This document shows, one piece after another, positions 52,955 through 62,428 of a stretch of DNA of 64,000 bases (positions are counted from its first letter, which is position 1; each line of letters starts with the position of its first letter). The DNA is taken from the NCBI RefSeq assembly GCF_002531575.1, contig NZ_NWTI01000003.1:124001-188000 (forward strand), given 5' to 3'. This DNA comes from Bradyrhizobium sp. Y36 (GTDB lineage: Bacteria > Pseudomonadota > Alphaproteobacteria > Rhizobiales > Xanthobacteraceae). Below the pieces are notes generated by a model. It saw nothing but the letters and a program-made list of their open reading frames with translations. It did no database searches and was not told the origin of the DNA. The position numbers were made by a program, and so were the translations under genes.

Positions 52955-53763
52955 CGGCAGCCCTGGCAGCTGACCTGGCAGCGCGAGCCGAGGAGCTCCC
53001 CGCCCCGGCGCGGCCTCCGCTCCCCGATATCCCGGCGACGCCCGATCCGCGCGGGGAGGCCAGAGCGCTGGAATTGGCCGTGCGTCTGGCATCGCTGCTG
53101 AGGCGCCCGATCGACTACATCGACCCGCTCCAGCGCGAGCTGGATTCTCTCGAGCCCCACGTGATCGGCGCCATGTCCGATCATCCGGCGTTTCGCGCAC
53201 CGATCAACCGCGCCGTCGCCCGCCGGATCGGCTTCGATGCCGTTCCGATCGACGATCTGATGCTTGGCCGCTTGCGCCGCGCCCCCTCCTCCCGCCTTGC
53301 GGTCGCGATCCTGACGGCGCCGATGGACGAGGTGGCGGGGATGGCGAAGCTGCTGGCGGCCGCGATCCTGTCGCGGCGGATCCGCGGCACGGTCATGAAG
53401 GCCGATCGCGAGCAGATCCGCGACGCACTCGGCGACGGCGTCCTCGAGTTCGCCATCCAGGAAGTGCCGGTGCTCTATCCCGCTCTCTGCGAACTCGACC
53501 TGACGCCGCGCCAGGAGCCGCTGCAGCCGATCGGAGAGCACGGCATCGCCGGGCAGATCGAACAGCTCGGATTAGCCGCGATCGGCAGGTTTCTCGACAT
53601 CGCCGAACCCTCGCTCGCCGGCCCCTTTGCGCTTCGCCTGCCGCCCGCGACCCATGATGCCGCGCGCGCCAGTGCGGTTGGACGTTTCGAGACTATCCAT
53701 TGTGATCAACTCATGAAGATCGTGCGCCGGAGACAACAATCGTGGTCGGCTATTATCGGTTGA
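52951..53763 (+). CDS. sctK: SctK, T3SS sorting platform accessory
   Basis: 270 residues from GTG 52951 (GTGA overlap with sctJ). Soluble, helical, with [18 protein letters not shown] and LFGLRLPPA-like C-terminal helices ([18 protein letters not shown]). Sequence is poorly conserved in this family; assignment rests on the position between sctJ and sctL and on the size. It overlaps sctL by 22 bases. Confidence 0.75.
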   Translation: MTAALAADLAARAEELPAPARPPLPDIPATPDPRGEARALELAVRLASLLRRPIDYIDPLQRELDSLEPHVIGAMSDHPAFRAPINRAVARRIGFDAVPIDDLMLGRLRRAPSSRLAVAILTAPMDEVAGMAKLLAAAILSRRIRGTVMKADREQIRDALGDGVLEFAIQEVPVLYPALCELDLTPRQEPLQPIGEHGIAGQIEQLGLAAIGRFLDIAEPSLAGPFALRLPPATHDAARASAVGRFETIHCDQLMKIVRRRQQSWSAIIG

Positions 53764-54422
53764 AGGAATTCGACTACGCGCTGGCAGCCGGCGCACATAT
53801 TCTGCCGCGATCCGAATTTGCAGCCATCGAAGAGGCCAACCGGCTGATCGCGGGCGCGGAAGCCACGGCTGCGGACCTGCGCCATCGCGCCGAATTGTCG
53901 TATCAGAGCGAGACACGCCGTGGCTACGAGGACGGTCTGGTCGAGGCGCGCATTCGATCGGTCGGCCAGCTCATGGAGGAGAGCCGCACGCTCGACATGG
54001 GGCTGGTGGCGATCGAGCGCGACCTCTCCCGCCTTGTCGTCGAGTGCGTTCGCAAGCTCGTCGACGGGTTCGACGATTTCGCGCGGGCCGAGGCGCTGGT
54101 GAAGGCCAGCTTGCGGCAGATGCGGCGCGAGAAGAGCGCCGAGCTGCGGGTCTCGCCCGGCCTGCACGCGCATTTTCGCGAACGTATCGCTGCCATCCTG
54201 CTCGAATTCCCGGAAGTTCAGCTCGTCGACCTCGTCGAGGATCCGACGCTGCAGGGATCGCGCATCATCCTCGAAACCGGCGTCGGGCGTGTCGACGGCA
54301 ACATCGCGGAACGGTTCGCCGACCTCGAAGCGGTCATCCGCAGCGCACACGCGAAGGCCGCCGCCGACGTGCTCGACGCCCTCAGCAACCACAGCGACGC
54401 TTCGAACGAGATCCAGCCGTGA
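53742..54422 (+). CDS. sctL: SctL, ATPase stator (HrpE/YscL/FliH)
   Basis: 226 residues from GTG 53742. A long N-terminal helix with a [16 protein letters not shown] segment and the FliH-type C-terminal domain ([15 protein letters not shown] region preceded by [16 protein letters not shown]). Links the SctN ATPase to the SctQ platform. Overlaps sctN by 4 bases. Confidence 0.87.
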   Translation: MVGYYRLKEFDYALAAGAHILPRSEFAAIEEANRLIAGAEATAADLRHRAELSYQSETRRGYEDGLVEARIRSVGQLMEESRTLDMGLVAIERDLSRLVVECVRKLVDGFDDFARAEALVKASLRQMRREKSAELRVSPGLHAHFRERIAAILLEFPEVQLVDLVEDPTLQGSRIILETGVGRVDGNIAERFADLEAVIRSAHAKAAADVLDALSNHSDASNEIQP

Positions 54423-55819
54423 ACAAATACGCAGGCTCGAACGACACCGCCGCCTTCGACGTCGCCTCGATCCGCGCCGCCCGGTCGGCGCGGATCACCT
54501 CCCGGCTGGGCGGCTTCGTCACGGACCTGCGATCGCGGGTCGCCACCTTCGAGGCGTTCCATCTCACGGGTCGCGTGCGCAAGGTCGTCGGCACCATCAT
54601 CCACGCCGCGGTTCCGGACGTTCAGGTCGGGGAGATCGTCGAGCTCTACACGCGATCGACCGGCAGCAGCCTGCTCGCCGAATGCGTCGGCTTCCTGCAG
54701 GAGGAAGCGCTGCTGTCGCCGATCGGCGAGACCCACGGTGTCTCGCCGCGGACCGAGGTGCGCCGCACCGGCCGCGTGCAGTCGGTCGCGGTCGGCCCGG
54801 GGTTGAAGGGCCGCGTGCTCGACGGGCTCGGAAACTTCATCGACGGCCGACCCGAGCGTTTCGAGCCCGAGGCCTGGTATCCCGTCCACAAGGGCTCGCC
54901 CGACCCGATGAAGCGGCGGGTGATCGACCGGCCGCTCACCACGGGCCTGCGCGCCATCGACGCCCTGCTCACACTCGGCGAAGGCCAGCGGATGGGGATC
55001 TTCGCGGCGGCCGGCGGCGGCAAATCCACCCTGCTGTCGATGATGGTCAAGGGCGCGCATGTCGACGTCACGGTGCTGGCGCTGATCGGCGAGCGCGGAC
55101 GCGAGGTTCGCGAATTCATCGAGCATGACCTCGGCCCCGCGGGCATGGCCAAGGCGGTGCTGGTGGTCGCGACCTCCGACAAGAGCCCGATGGAGCGCGC
55201 CAAGGCCGCCTATGTCGCCACCGCCATCGCCGAATATTTCCGCGACCAGGGCCAGCGGGTGCTGTTCCTGATGGATTCCGTGACCCGCTTTGCGCGTGCC
55301 CAGCGCGAGATCGGCCTTGCCGCCGGCGAGCCCCCGACCCGGCGCGGTTTCCCGCCCTCGGTCTTCGCCACGCTGCCGAAGCTGATGGAGCGCGTCGGCA
55401 TGAACGACACCGGCTCGATCACGGCGCTCTACACCGTGCTCGTCGAGGGCGACGACATGAACGAGCCCGTCGCCGACGAGACGAGGTCGATCCTCGACGG
55501 CCATATCATCCTGTCGCGCAAGCTGGCAGCGGCAAGCCACTATCCGGCCATCGACATCCTCAACTCCAAGAGCCGCGTCATGGATGCGATCGTCCCGAAG
55601 CGGCAGATGGTCATGGCGCGCAAGGTCAATGCCTGGCTCGCGGCCTATGCAGACATCGAGCTCTTGGTGAAGGTCGGCGAATACAAGAAGGGCGCGGACC
55701 CGCAGTCGGACCTCGCGATCGACAAGCACGAGCCGATCAACCGGTACCTGCAGCAGGCGACTGACGAATTCGACGGCATGGAAGCGACGCTCGCCAAGCT
55801 CGCGGAGCTGACGTCATGA
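54419..55819 (+). CDS. sctN: SctN, T3SS ATPase
   Basis: 466 residues from GTG 54419 (GTGA overlap). F1-beta-like ATPase: Walker [11 protein letters not shown] with Lys at about 202, Walker [21 protein letters not shown], then [14 protein letters not shown] and [11 protein letters not shown]. Unfolds substrates and releases chaperones at the export gate. Overlaps sctO by 4 bases. Confidence 0.96.
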   Translation: MNKYAGSNDTAAFDVASIRAARSARITSRLGGFVTDLRSRVATFEAFHLTGRVRKVVGTIIHAAVPDVQVGEIVELYTRSTGSSLLAECVGFLQEEALLSPIGETHGVSPRTEVRRTGRVQSVAVGPGLKGRVLDGLGNFIDGRPERFEPEAWYPVHKGSPDPMKRRVIDRPLTTGLRAIDALLTLGEGQRMGIFAAAGGGKSTLLSMMVKGAHVDVTVLALIGERGREVREFIEHDLGPAGMAKAVLVVATSDKSPMERAKAAYVATAIAEYFRDQGQRVLFLMDSVTRFARAQREIGLAAGEPPTRRGFPPSVFATLPKLMERVGMNDTGSITALYTVLVEGDDMNEPVADETRSILDGHIILSRKLAAASHYPAIDILNSKSRVMDAIVPKRQMVMARKVNAWLAAYADIELLVKVGEYKKGADPQSDLAIDKHEPINRYLQQATDEFDGMEATLAKLAELTS

Positions 55820-56292
55820 TCGAGCAGCTGAAACTATTGCTGCGGCTCAAGGAGCTGAAAGAGGACCGCGCCTTGCGCGCCGTCAACACCAAGCGCATCG
55901 AGGTGTCTTCCGCGCTCGCCGAGCTCGATCGCGCGAAAGGCCACGTCAGCGAGAGCAAGAGGACGTTGCCGGAGCGCGAGGACGCCATTTACGAGCCGAT
56001 CATCGGCCGCATCATCGACCACGACGAGATCGAAGAGACCAAGGGCCGGCTGTGGCAGCTGGAGAACCAGCACGCGAGGCTCGTGGATGCCTCCGATCGC
56101 GCCGCTCACGTCCATGCCCGCCTCGAACGGCAATTGAAGGACGCCGTCATCGTCCATCGTCAGTCGATGAAGGAGCGCGACAAATATTCGATCCTCACGG
56201 GCACCATCGGCGACGAGCTCCGCGGCGAGGCGACATACCGGGAAGAGATCGAGATCGAAGACGTGTTCAGCTCGAGAAGCAGGAGGACATGA
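55816..56292 (+). CDS. sctO: SctO, central stalk protein (YscO/FliJ)
   Basis: 158 residues, nearly all two-helix coiled coil ([39 protein letters not shown]). The rotor-like stalk between SctN and SctV. ATGA overlaps at both ends. Confidence 0.85.
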   Translation: MIEQLKLLLRLKELKEDRALRAVNTKRIEVSSALAELDRAKGHVSESKRTLPEREDAIYEPIIGRIIDHDEIEETKGRLWQLENQHARLVDASDRAAHVHARLERQLKDAVIVHRQSMKERDKYSILTGTIGDELRGEATYREEIEIEDVFSSRSRRT

Positions 56293-56999
56293 TGATCAAT
56301 GTCGGCAGATCCGGCAGCGGCGCGTTGCCCGGGAACGGACTCATGACCCCGCGTGATGTCGGCGTCGACCCGCGCCTCGGCACTGGCCCTCAGGCCGATT
56401 TGACCGATGGCGGATCCCTCGACTTCGACGAGGACACCACGGGATCGTCCTACGCGATGACGGATCGCGAGGCCGGCTTCCTCCGCAGCTTCCGTGCCGC
56501 CGTCCGCGAGTCGAAGCGCGATTCAGAGGGCGAGAACGGCCAGGAGCAGCAGACGCCGGAGCCGCGCGTGCTGGCGACGGCCGAGCAGCCACGCTGGACC
56601 GGATTGCCGACGCCGGCTGATGCGGCTCCCGCCCCCGCCGCCGCATCGTCGACCGACGAGATCGTGAACGCCGTGACGGACGCGATCGACCGCTCGATCC
56701 GCGCCGATATGGCGCCCCGCGATGGCGCTCCGCTGCGGCTAGCCCTTACCTTTCCGCAGGAAGGCCTCGGCCTGACCGGACTGTACATCACGCTCACCCC
56801 CACCACGCTGGACGTCATCTTCGAGCGCACCGGCCCGGAACTCCCGGAAGCACTCGTCCGTGCCGCCGAAGCCCTCGCGGCACGGCTGTTGACGCGCCAG
56901 TCCAAGAAGACCGTCCGCATCCTCGATATCGAGAAGCGCCCTGACGCGGCCAATCGGGAGCCCGAAGCTCCGCCGCCGCCGCTCAGCCTGTTTCTCTGA
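56289..56999 (+). CDS. sctP: SctP, needle-length/substrate-switch protein (HpaP-like)
   Basis: 236 residues from ATG 56289. Pro/Ala/Glu-rich, disordered first 125 residues, then a folded C-terminal domain (LRLALTFPQEGLGLTGLYIT; ALVRAAEALAARLLTRQSKK). Position between sctO and sctQ and this architecture fit SctP/HpaP, although sequence conservation in the family is weak. Confidence 0.7.
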   Translation: MMINVGRSGSGALPGNGLMTPRDVGVDPRLGTGPQADLTDGGSLDFDEDTTGSSYAMTDREAGFLRSFRAAVRESKRDSEGENGQEQQTPEPRVLATAEQPRWTGLPTPADAAPAPAAASSTDEIVNAVTDAIDRSIRADMAPRDGAPLRLALTFPQEGLGLTGLYITLTPTTLDVIFERTGPELPEALVRAAEALAARLLTRQSKKTVRILDIEKRPDAANREPEAPPPPLSLFL

Positions 57000-57034
57000 T
57001 TGTACCCCATCGCAATGATCGCCGACTTGCGCCC

Positions 57035-58138
57035 ATGACCATCGTTCACTGGCAACCGCCCGCGTTCACGGCCGCGCTCGCGCACCACGAGCTGTGGAAC
57101 GCGATCCTGTCATATCGCGAGGTGCCGCTGTCACAGGGTGCGTCCTCCGCGGCGTTCCGGTTTTCGGCGATCGATCCACCCGATCCGGCGATGCCGGCGC
57201 TCCTGGTGCAACCGGACGGCGGCCCGCTCTTCGCAGCGATCATCGACACTTTCCCGTTCGGAGCGTTGTTCGGCGCCGATCTCGAGATGCCCGATGTTCA
57301 TGACCTGCCGCCTGCGCTGCGCAGCTGCATCGAGGAAGGCATGGTCGGCACCATCTGGGATGCGATTCCCGACAACCACATGGGCCGTCCGAGGATCGTC
57401 GCGCGCGGCGCATTGGTGGACGTAGCCCCCCGCATCGGCGGAGCGCTGCATTGGTTGTCCCTGAGCATCGATCGCATCGCGACCGAACCGGTCAGGCTGT
57501 CCATCGGCGCGACGATGTCCTCGTTCGCGTCAGTGGTCGCGTCAGGCGCGTTTGCGCCGGCGGCCGTCAACAGGGGATTGGCGGACAGCCTTGCGACAGA
57601 GGCCTGCCACACCCTCGGAAGCCTTCGATTGTCGTACCGCGATCTCGCGGCGCTCCGGCCGGGCGATGTGGTTGCGCTCCCGCAACTGCCGCCGGACCTC
57701 ATCGTGCTGCGCGCGCAAGGCCGCGCGCATGCCTTCCGCCTCACCGACGAAAACTGGGTTTGCCTCGGCCATGAAGTCACCGAGCGCTACCGGCGATCCC
57801 TGCTCGAGAGAGTGAACAGCATGTCCGAAGACCACGATCCTCTGCCCCGGACCGGCGCAGATCCGCAACCGGATGTCGCGGCAGCCGACGCGCCCGTCGC
57901 GACGATGGCCGAACTCGGCGTCATCGTCGATTTCGACGTCGGCCGCATGAGCATCCCGCTCGCCCAGGTCCAGGCCTGGCAGCCCGGCGCCATCGTCTCG
58001 CTCGATCGTCCCGCGCTGGAGAACGGTGTCGAGGTCGCAATCCGCGCGAACGGCCAGCTGATCGGCACCGGCGATCTGATCCGCATCGACGAACGCATCG
58101 GCGTGCGCATCACCCGCGTCATGTCGTCTTCGGCCTGA
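57035..58138 (+). CDS. sctQ: SctQ, cytoplasmic platform protein
   Basis: 367 residues. The C-terminal SpoA/FliN domain is seen in LGVIVDFDVGRMSIPLAQVQ and IRANGQLIGTGDLIRIDERI. The N-terminal part is divergent, as usual. An internal translation start (ATG at 57820, MSEDHDPLPRTG) could give the short SctQ-C form made by several systems. Confidence 0.9.
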   Translation: MTIVHWQPPAFTAALAHHELWNAILSYREVPLSQGASSAAFRFSAIDPPDPAMPALLVQPDGGPLFAAIIDTFPFGALFGADLEMPDVHDLPPALRSCIEEGMVGTIWDAIPDNHMGRPRIVARGALVDVAPRIGGALHWLSLSIDRIATEPVRLSIGATMSSFASVVASGAFAPAAVNRGLADSLATEACHTLGSLRLSYRDLAALRPGDVVALPQLPPDLIVLRAQGRAHAFRLTDENWVCLGHEVTERYRRSLLERVNSMSEDHDPLPRTGADPQPDVAAADAPVATMAELGVIVDFDVGRMSIPLAQVQAWQPGAIVSLDRPALENGVEVAIRANGQLIGTGDLIRIDERIGVRITRVMSSSA

Positions 58139-58161
58139 AGCACCGGCGGCATCACGCGACC

Positions 58162-58806
58162 ATGACCGATCCTTTCAATCTCATCCTGATCCTCGGGATC
58201 GCGGCGCTCCTGCCGTTCATCGCCGTCGTGACCACGAGCTTCATCAAGCTTTCGGTGGTGCTGTCGTTGGTCCGCAACGCGCTCGGCGTCCAGCAGGTGC
58301 CGCCGAACATCGCGCTCAACGCGCTCGCGATGATCCTGTCGGCCTACATCATGGCGCCCGTCGTCATGGAGACGTACGACCTCGTCAGCGCGGCAAAGCC
58401 GAATTACGGCACCGCCGACGGCCTGAAGACCGCCTTCGAAGCCGGACGCGGCCCTCTGGAGCGCTTCCTCGGCAAGCACGCTTCCAGCCGCGAGAAGGCC
58501 TTCTTCCTGGAATCGGCGCGGGAGCTCTGGCCCAAGAACATCTCGGACGGATTGACGGCGGACAACATCGTGATCGTCCTGCCGGCCTTCACCGTGAGCC
58601 AGCTCCGCGAAGCCTTCGAGGTCGGCTTCCTGCTCTACCTTCCGTTCCTCGCCATCGACCTGATCGTCACCAACATCCTGCTCGCACTCGGCATGATGAT
58701 GGTCAGCCCGCTGACGATCTCGCTGCCGTTCAAGCTGTTCCTGTTCATCACGGTGGACGGATGGTCCCGCCTGATCCTCGGATTGGTCAAGACCTACGCC
58801 CACTGA
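58162..58806 (+). CDS. sctR: SctR, export apparatus protein
   Basis: 214 residues, four membrane segments, FliP/YscR signature: ALLPFIAVVTTSFIKLSVVL, LVRNALGVQQVPPNIALNAL and LTISLPFKLFLFITVDGW. Forms the export pore with SctS and SctT. Confidence 0.96.
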   Translation: MTDPFNLILILGIAALLPFIAVVTTSFIKLSVVLSLVRNALGVQQVPPNIALNALAMILSAYIMAPVVMETYDLVSAAKPNYGTADGLKTAFEAGRGPLERFLGKHASSREKAFFLESARELWPKNISDGLTADNIVIVLPAFTVSQLREAFEVGFLLYLPFLAIDLIVTNILLALGMMMVSPLTISLPFKLFLFITVDGWSRLILGLVKTYAH

Positions 58807-58857
58807 TCGTCTTGCCGCGCTCCCGCGCAATGCTGCCCGTTCCCAGGAAGGATCGCC

Positions 58858-59124
58858 ATGTCCCCCAATGAAGCCGTGCACCAGCTCAACGAGGCGATGG
58901 TGCTGGTCCTGATGCTGTCATTGCCGCCGATCCTCGTCGCCTCCGCCGTCGGCATCCTCGTCGGCCTGCTGCAGGCGCTGACCCAGGTGCAGGAACAGAC
59001 GATCTCGTTCGCCGTCAAGCTGATTGCGGTCGCCGTCACCATCGCCGCCATGGCCGGCTTTCTCGGCAGCGAGATCTTCACCTACACCATGAACCTGTTC
59101 AACAACTTCCCGGCGATGACCTGA
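58858..59124 (+). CDS. sctS: SctS, export apparatus protein
   Basis: 88 residues, two membrane helices, FliQ/YscS pattern (LSLPPILVASAVGILVGLLQ, LTQVQEQTISFAVKLIAV). Well-placed AGGAAGGATC before the ATG. Eight bases before sctT. Confidence 0.96.
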   Translation: MSPNEAVHQLNEAMVLVLMLSLPPILVASAVGILVGLLQALTQVQEQTISFAVKLIAVAVTIAAMAGFLGSEIFTYTMNLFNNFPAMT

Positions 59125-59132
59125 GGCGTCCG

Positions 59133-59984
59133 ATGCAGGCCGTGGTCGAATTCCTTCGGGTCTACAGCGACTATTTCCTGGCCTTGCTGCTGTCCCTGCC
59201 GCGGCTCTATGCGTTTCTCAGCGCCTCGCAGCTGTTGAACTCGGCTGCCGTTCCCATGATGCCCCGCACCGCCACGATCCTGTCGCTGGCCCTGATCGCT
59301 GTTCCCATCAATCTCGACTACGCCGTGAGCTTCGACCGCTCCGCCGCAGCGCTCGCGCTGTTCTTTGCCAAGGAATATGCGGTCGGTTTCCTGGCCGGCT
59401 ATGTCGTCGGATGGATGTTCTGGGCCATCCAGGCTGCCGGCGGACTGATCGACAGCCAGCGCGGAGCCGCCGTGGCGTCCGCAATCGACCCGCTGCAGGG
59501 CGAGGAAACCTCGCTGCTGGGAACGCTGCTGTCTCAGGCCTTCCTGACCTACGTTCTGTCGACCGGCGCGTTCCTGCTGGTGCTTGGCGTCGTCTACAAA
59601 TCCTACGCGATATGGCCCGCGGCCAAGGCCATCCCGATCGCATCGGAGCTGTTTCCGGGAATGGCGCTCGGCCTTGCCGACACCGCCATGCGGATGGCCT
59701 TCGTGACCGCCGCGCCCGTGCTCGCCGTGATGTTCCTCGCCGAATTCGCCCTTGCCATCGTCAGCCGCTTCTCGCCTCAGGTGCAGGTCTTCGTGCTGGC
59801 AATGCCGATCAAGAGCGTGCTCGCGATCCTGGTGCTCGTCTTCTACGCGCCGATCCTGATGCCCTTCGTCGAGCGCCAGTTCGCCTCCTTCGACCGCAAC
59901 GTGGGGCAGATGTACGAACTGCTGAGGCTCGGCGACCAGACCGGCCGACGCGCAGCCGAGCCAGCCCCGGGAGGTCGGAAATGA
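59133..59984 (+). CDS. sctT: SctT, export apparatus protein
   Basis: 283 residues, FliR/YscT family. Membrane segments throughout; KEYAVGFLAGYVVGWMFWAI and GGLIDSQRGAAVASAIDPLQ are the conserved core, and the C-terminus is PFVERQFASFDRNVGQMYEL. Overlaps sctU by 4 bases. Confidence 0.95.
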   Translation: MQAVVEFLRVYSDYFLALLLSLPRLYAFLSASQLLNSAAVPMMPRTATILSLALIAVPINLDYAVSFDRSAAALALFFAKEYAVGFLAGYVVGWMFWAIQAAGGLIDSQRGAAVASAIDPLQGEETSLLGTLLSQAFLTYVLSTGAFLLVLGVVYKSYAIWPAAKAIPIASELFPGMALGLADTAMRMAFVTAAPVLAVMFLAEFALAIVSRFSPQVQVFVLAMPIKSVLAILVLVFYAPILMPFVERQFASFDRNVGQMYELLRLGDQTGRRAAEPAPGGRK

Positions 59985-61099
59985 GCCAGTCATCTGGTGA
60001 AAAGACCGAGCCGCCTTCCCCGAAAAAGATTCGCGATGCGCGCGCCAAGGGCCAGGTGGCCAAGAGCCAGGAGGTCGTGACCACCGCCTCGCTCGCCGCC
60101 GTGGTCGCCACGATCTGGTTCAACTGGCCGAACATGATGGCGCGAATCGTCGGCCTGCTCGACCAGATCGCCTACCTGCAGGCCGGACGCTTCAGCGACA
60201 CCGCGGCCGCCGCCATCGCGATCGCCTCGCACACGACGGTGGTGATCCTGCTGCCGATTCTCGGCGCCGCACTGATTGCCGGCATCTTCGCCAATTATCT
60301 GCAGATCGGCTCGATCTTCGCGCTCGAAAGCCTGATTCCGAAGCTGGAGAAGGTCAGTCCGGCCTCGGGCCTGAAGCGCATCTTCTCGATGAAGCAGCTG
60401 GTCGAGGTGCTGAAGTCGCTGGTGAAGATCAGCTTTCTCTCCACGCTGCTCTACTTCGTCATCAAAGGCGCGATCGGACCCTACATCGCCTCGCTGTCCT
60501 GCGGGTTGAGCTGCCAGACCTCGATCACGGTCGCGATGCTGCGCGACCTCTTGCTGTACTCCGCCCTAGCGTTCGTCGTCGTGGCCGGCTTCGACTTCAT
60601 GTACCAAAGATACAGCTACACCAAGGGCCTCATGATGTCGAAGGAGGAGCGCAAGCGGGAATACAAGGAAAGCGAGGGCGACCCTCACATCAAGAGCCAC
60701 CGTCGCAGGCTGGCGCAGGAGCTGGTGATGGGCGACGCCGGCCAGAAGGCCCGACGCGCCACCGCAATCGTCGTCAATCCCACGCACGTGGCGATCGCCC
60801 TGCAATACGACGGCGACAAACTGAAATTACCGGTCGTGACGGCAAAAGGACTCGGCAGCCAGGCTCACGTCATCCGTACCGAGGCGGAATCCGCAGGCGT
60901 GCCGGTCTTCCGCAACGTCACGCTGGCCCGCTCGCTGTACGCCAGGACCGAGCTGGAGGATATCGTGCCGGACGAGCTGTTCGATGCCGTCGCCGAGGTG
61001 CTGGTCTGGGTCCAGGCGAACCGGCATCTGCTCTACAACGGCCCGCTCGATCGCGGCGTCATCGACATGGACGCCGGCGATCACCGCACCAAGACATAG
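59981..61099 (+). CDS. sctU: SctU, autocleaving export switch protein
   Basis: 372 residues from ATG 59981. Typical N-terminus EKTEPPSPKKIRDARAKGQV, four membrane segments, and the autocleavage motif NPTH at 266-269, where cleavage between Asn and Pro allows substrate switching. Last gene of the core operon. Confidence 0.96.
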   Translation: MSQSSGEKTEPPSPKKIRDARAKGQVAKSQEVVTTASLAAVVATIWFNWPNMMARIVGLLDQIAYLQAGRFSDTAAAAIAIASHTTVVILLPILGAALIAGIFANYLQIGSIFALESLIPKLEKVSPASGLKRIFSMKQLVEVLKSLVKISFLSTLLYFVIKGAIGPYIASLSCGLSCQTSITVAMLRDLLLYSALAFVVVAGFDFMYQRYSYTKGLMMSKEERKREYKESEGDPHIKSHRRRLAQELVMGDAGQKARRATAIVVNPTHVAIALQYDGDKLKLPVVTAKGLGSQAHVIRTEAESAGVPVFRNVTLARSLYARTELEDIVPDELFDAVAEVLVWVQANRHLLYNGPLDRGVIDMDAGDHRTKT

Positions 61100-61149
61100 G
61101 CCAAGAATTTAGCCGATCGGCGCAGCGGGCGATCGTGGAGCGCCGAGCG

Positions 61150-62247
61150 TCACTTGGAATCGCGCTCCAGTCTTTCGCCGAGCGCCTTGAATGGAGCCTG
61201 CAGGCTGGGGTCCAGCGTGGCGGCATATTTGACGCAGCCCACGCGAACCGCCCTCGCGAGCTCGGCGCGATGGGAGCCTTGATTTTGATCGATCGCGGAG
61301 GCGACACGCCGGAGGACGATCAGGGCTTCTTTGGGGTCCAGGTGCGCGATGATTCCCGGAACGAGGTCCAGATGACGCTGCAGCTGGTTCACGGCCGATT
61401 GCATGTCGCGCGGCGTTCCCCCGCGCACGATGAATTTGAGCATCGACGCGCGTTGACCGGCCTCGAGGTCTCTCATGTCCTTGGGGGTCTTACCGGCCTT
61501 GAGGTTTTGATTGGCGTTGAGGTTCGCACTGGTCAGGTTTGCGATCTCTTCTTTCACCTGCTTTTCCAGACCTGCATAAGGCGCGGCAGTCGAAACGGCT
61601 TTTCCGAGGATCGCCTGATCGCTGCTCGGGTCGGCAAGCAGCCGATTGAGCGTTATGACCAGTCCTCCCGCATACGTCTTTCTCTCGGCTCCGTCGCTCA
61701 TCGTGCCGATCACCTGCACCAGCGGCAAGGCCGCCGTTTTGGCCTGCTCGGGGCTGAGCGCTTCGATTGCTTCGAGCAGATAGCCAGTCTTGTTGCGCCC
61801 GTCGATGCTCAACATCTCCCTGGCGATGATCTGACGGGTCGCGACCTTGTCGGTCTCGGTCTTTCGATGGTCGACGAAATAGAGCAGGCTGGTGAGCTTC
61901 GCGGCGCGGTCCTGCGCAGTCGCAGGCGCTTTGAACGAATCATCGAAGTCCTTGAGCGCGTCCAGCAGCGTGGACGGCCGGCTCGTAGCCGGCGCCCCTG
62001 CTCCGCTGGCGGCCCCCTCCGGACCGACGAAGGCCGAGGCAGGCACCAGCGGTCCGTTCGCGTGAGCGGCAGGCGCCCCCTTCGCACCGACGTGCAGGTC
62101 CGCGACGACAGTCGCTGGAACCGCAGGCTGATGTGCCGAGATGCCCGACGAGATACGGCCTTGTGGCGCGGCTGGCGCGACACGATCCGGAAGGCCGCCT
62201 ACCGAGTTGCCGGCATCGACATGCGAAGGTTGGGTGATCTCGACCAT
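61150..62247 (-). CDS. Hypothetical protein, candidate T3SS effector
   Basis: 365 residues from ATG 62247 (GGAGCAA upstream). No signal peptide or membrane helix. The first 90 residues are disordered and rich in Ala, Gly, Pro, Ser and Val; the body is helical, in repeat-like units of about 40 residues (KLTSLLYFVDHRKTETDKVA, LSPEQAKTAALPLVQVIGTM, DPKEALIVLRRVASAIDQNQ). I do not recognise a family. It converges on sctU. Effector status is inferred from location, N-terminal composition and lack of export signals. Confidence 0.62.
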   Translation of the reverse strand: MVEITQPSHVDAGNSVGGLPDRVAPAAPQGRISSGISAHQPAVPATVVADLHVGAKGAPAAHANGPLVPASAFVGPEGAASGAGAPATSRPSTLLDALKDFDDSFKAPATAQDRAAKLTSLLYFVDHRKTETDKVATRQIIAREMLSIDGRNKTGYLLEAIEALSPEQAKTAALPLVQVIGTMSDGAERKTYAGGLVITLNRLLADPSSDQAILGKAVSTAAPYAGLEKQVKEEIANLTSANLNANQNLKAGKTPKDMRDLEAGQRASMLKFIVRGGTPRDMQSAVNQLQRHLDLVPGIIAHLDPKEALIVLRRVASAIDQNQGSHRAELARAVRVGCVKYAATLDPSLQAPFKALGERLERDSK

Positions 62248-62428
62248 TGAAGTTGCTCCATTCCCGTCAGGCGCTTTGGCGAAGCGCAGCGTCCTCGAGG
62301 GACCGGCATCGCAACGCCGGGCCCGCGCAGCGTCACGACCGATAGCGCGTCCAGCCGCCAAGTCCTGTGCCGAGAGTCACAGCGGACGTCGTGGCTCATC
62401 GGCCGAACTTCGTCTGCGCAGGCTTGCG

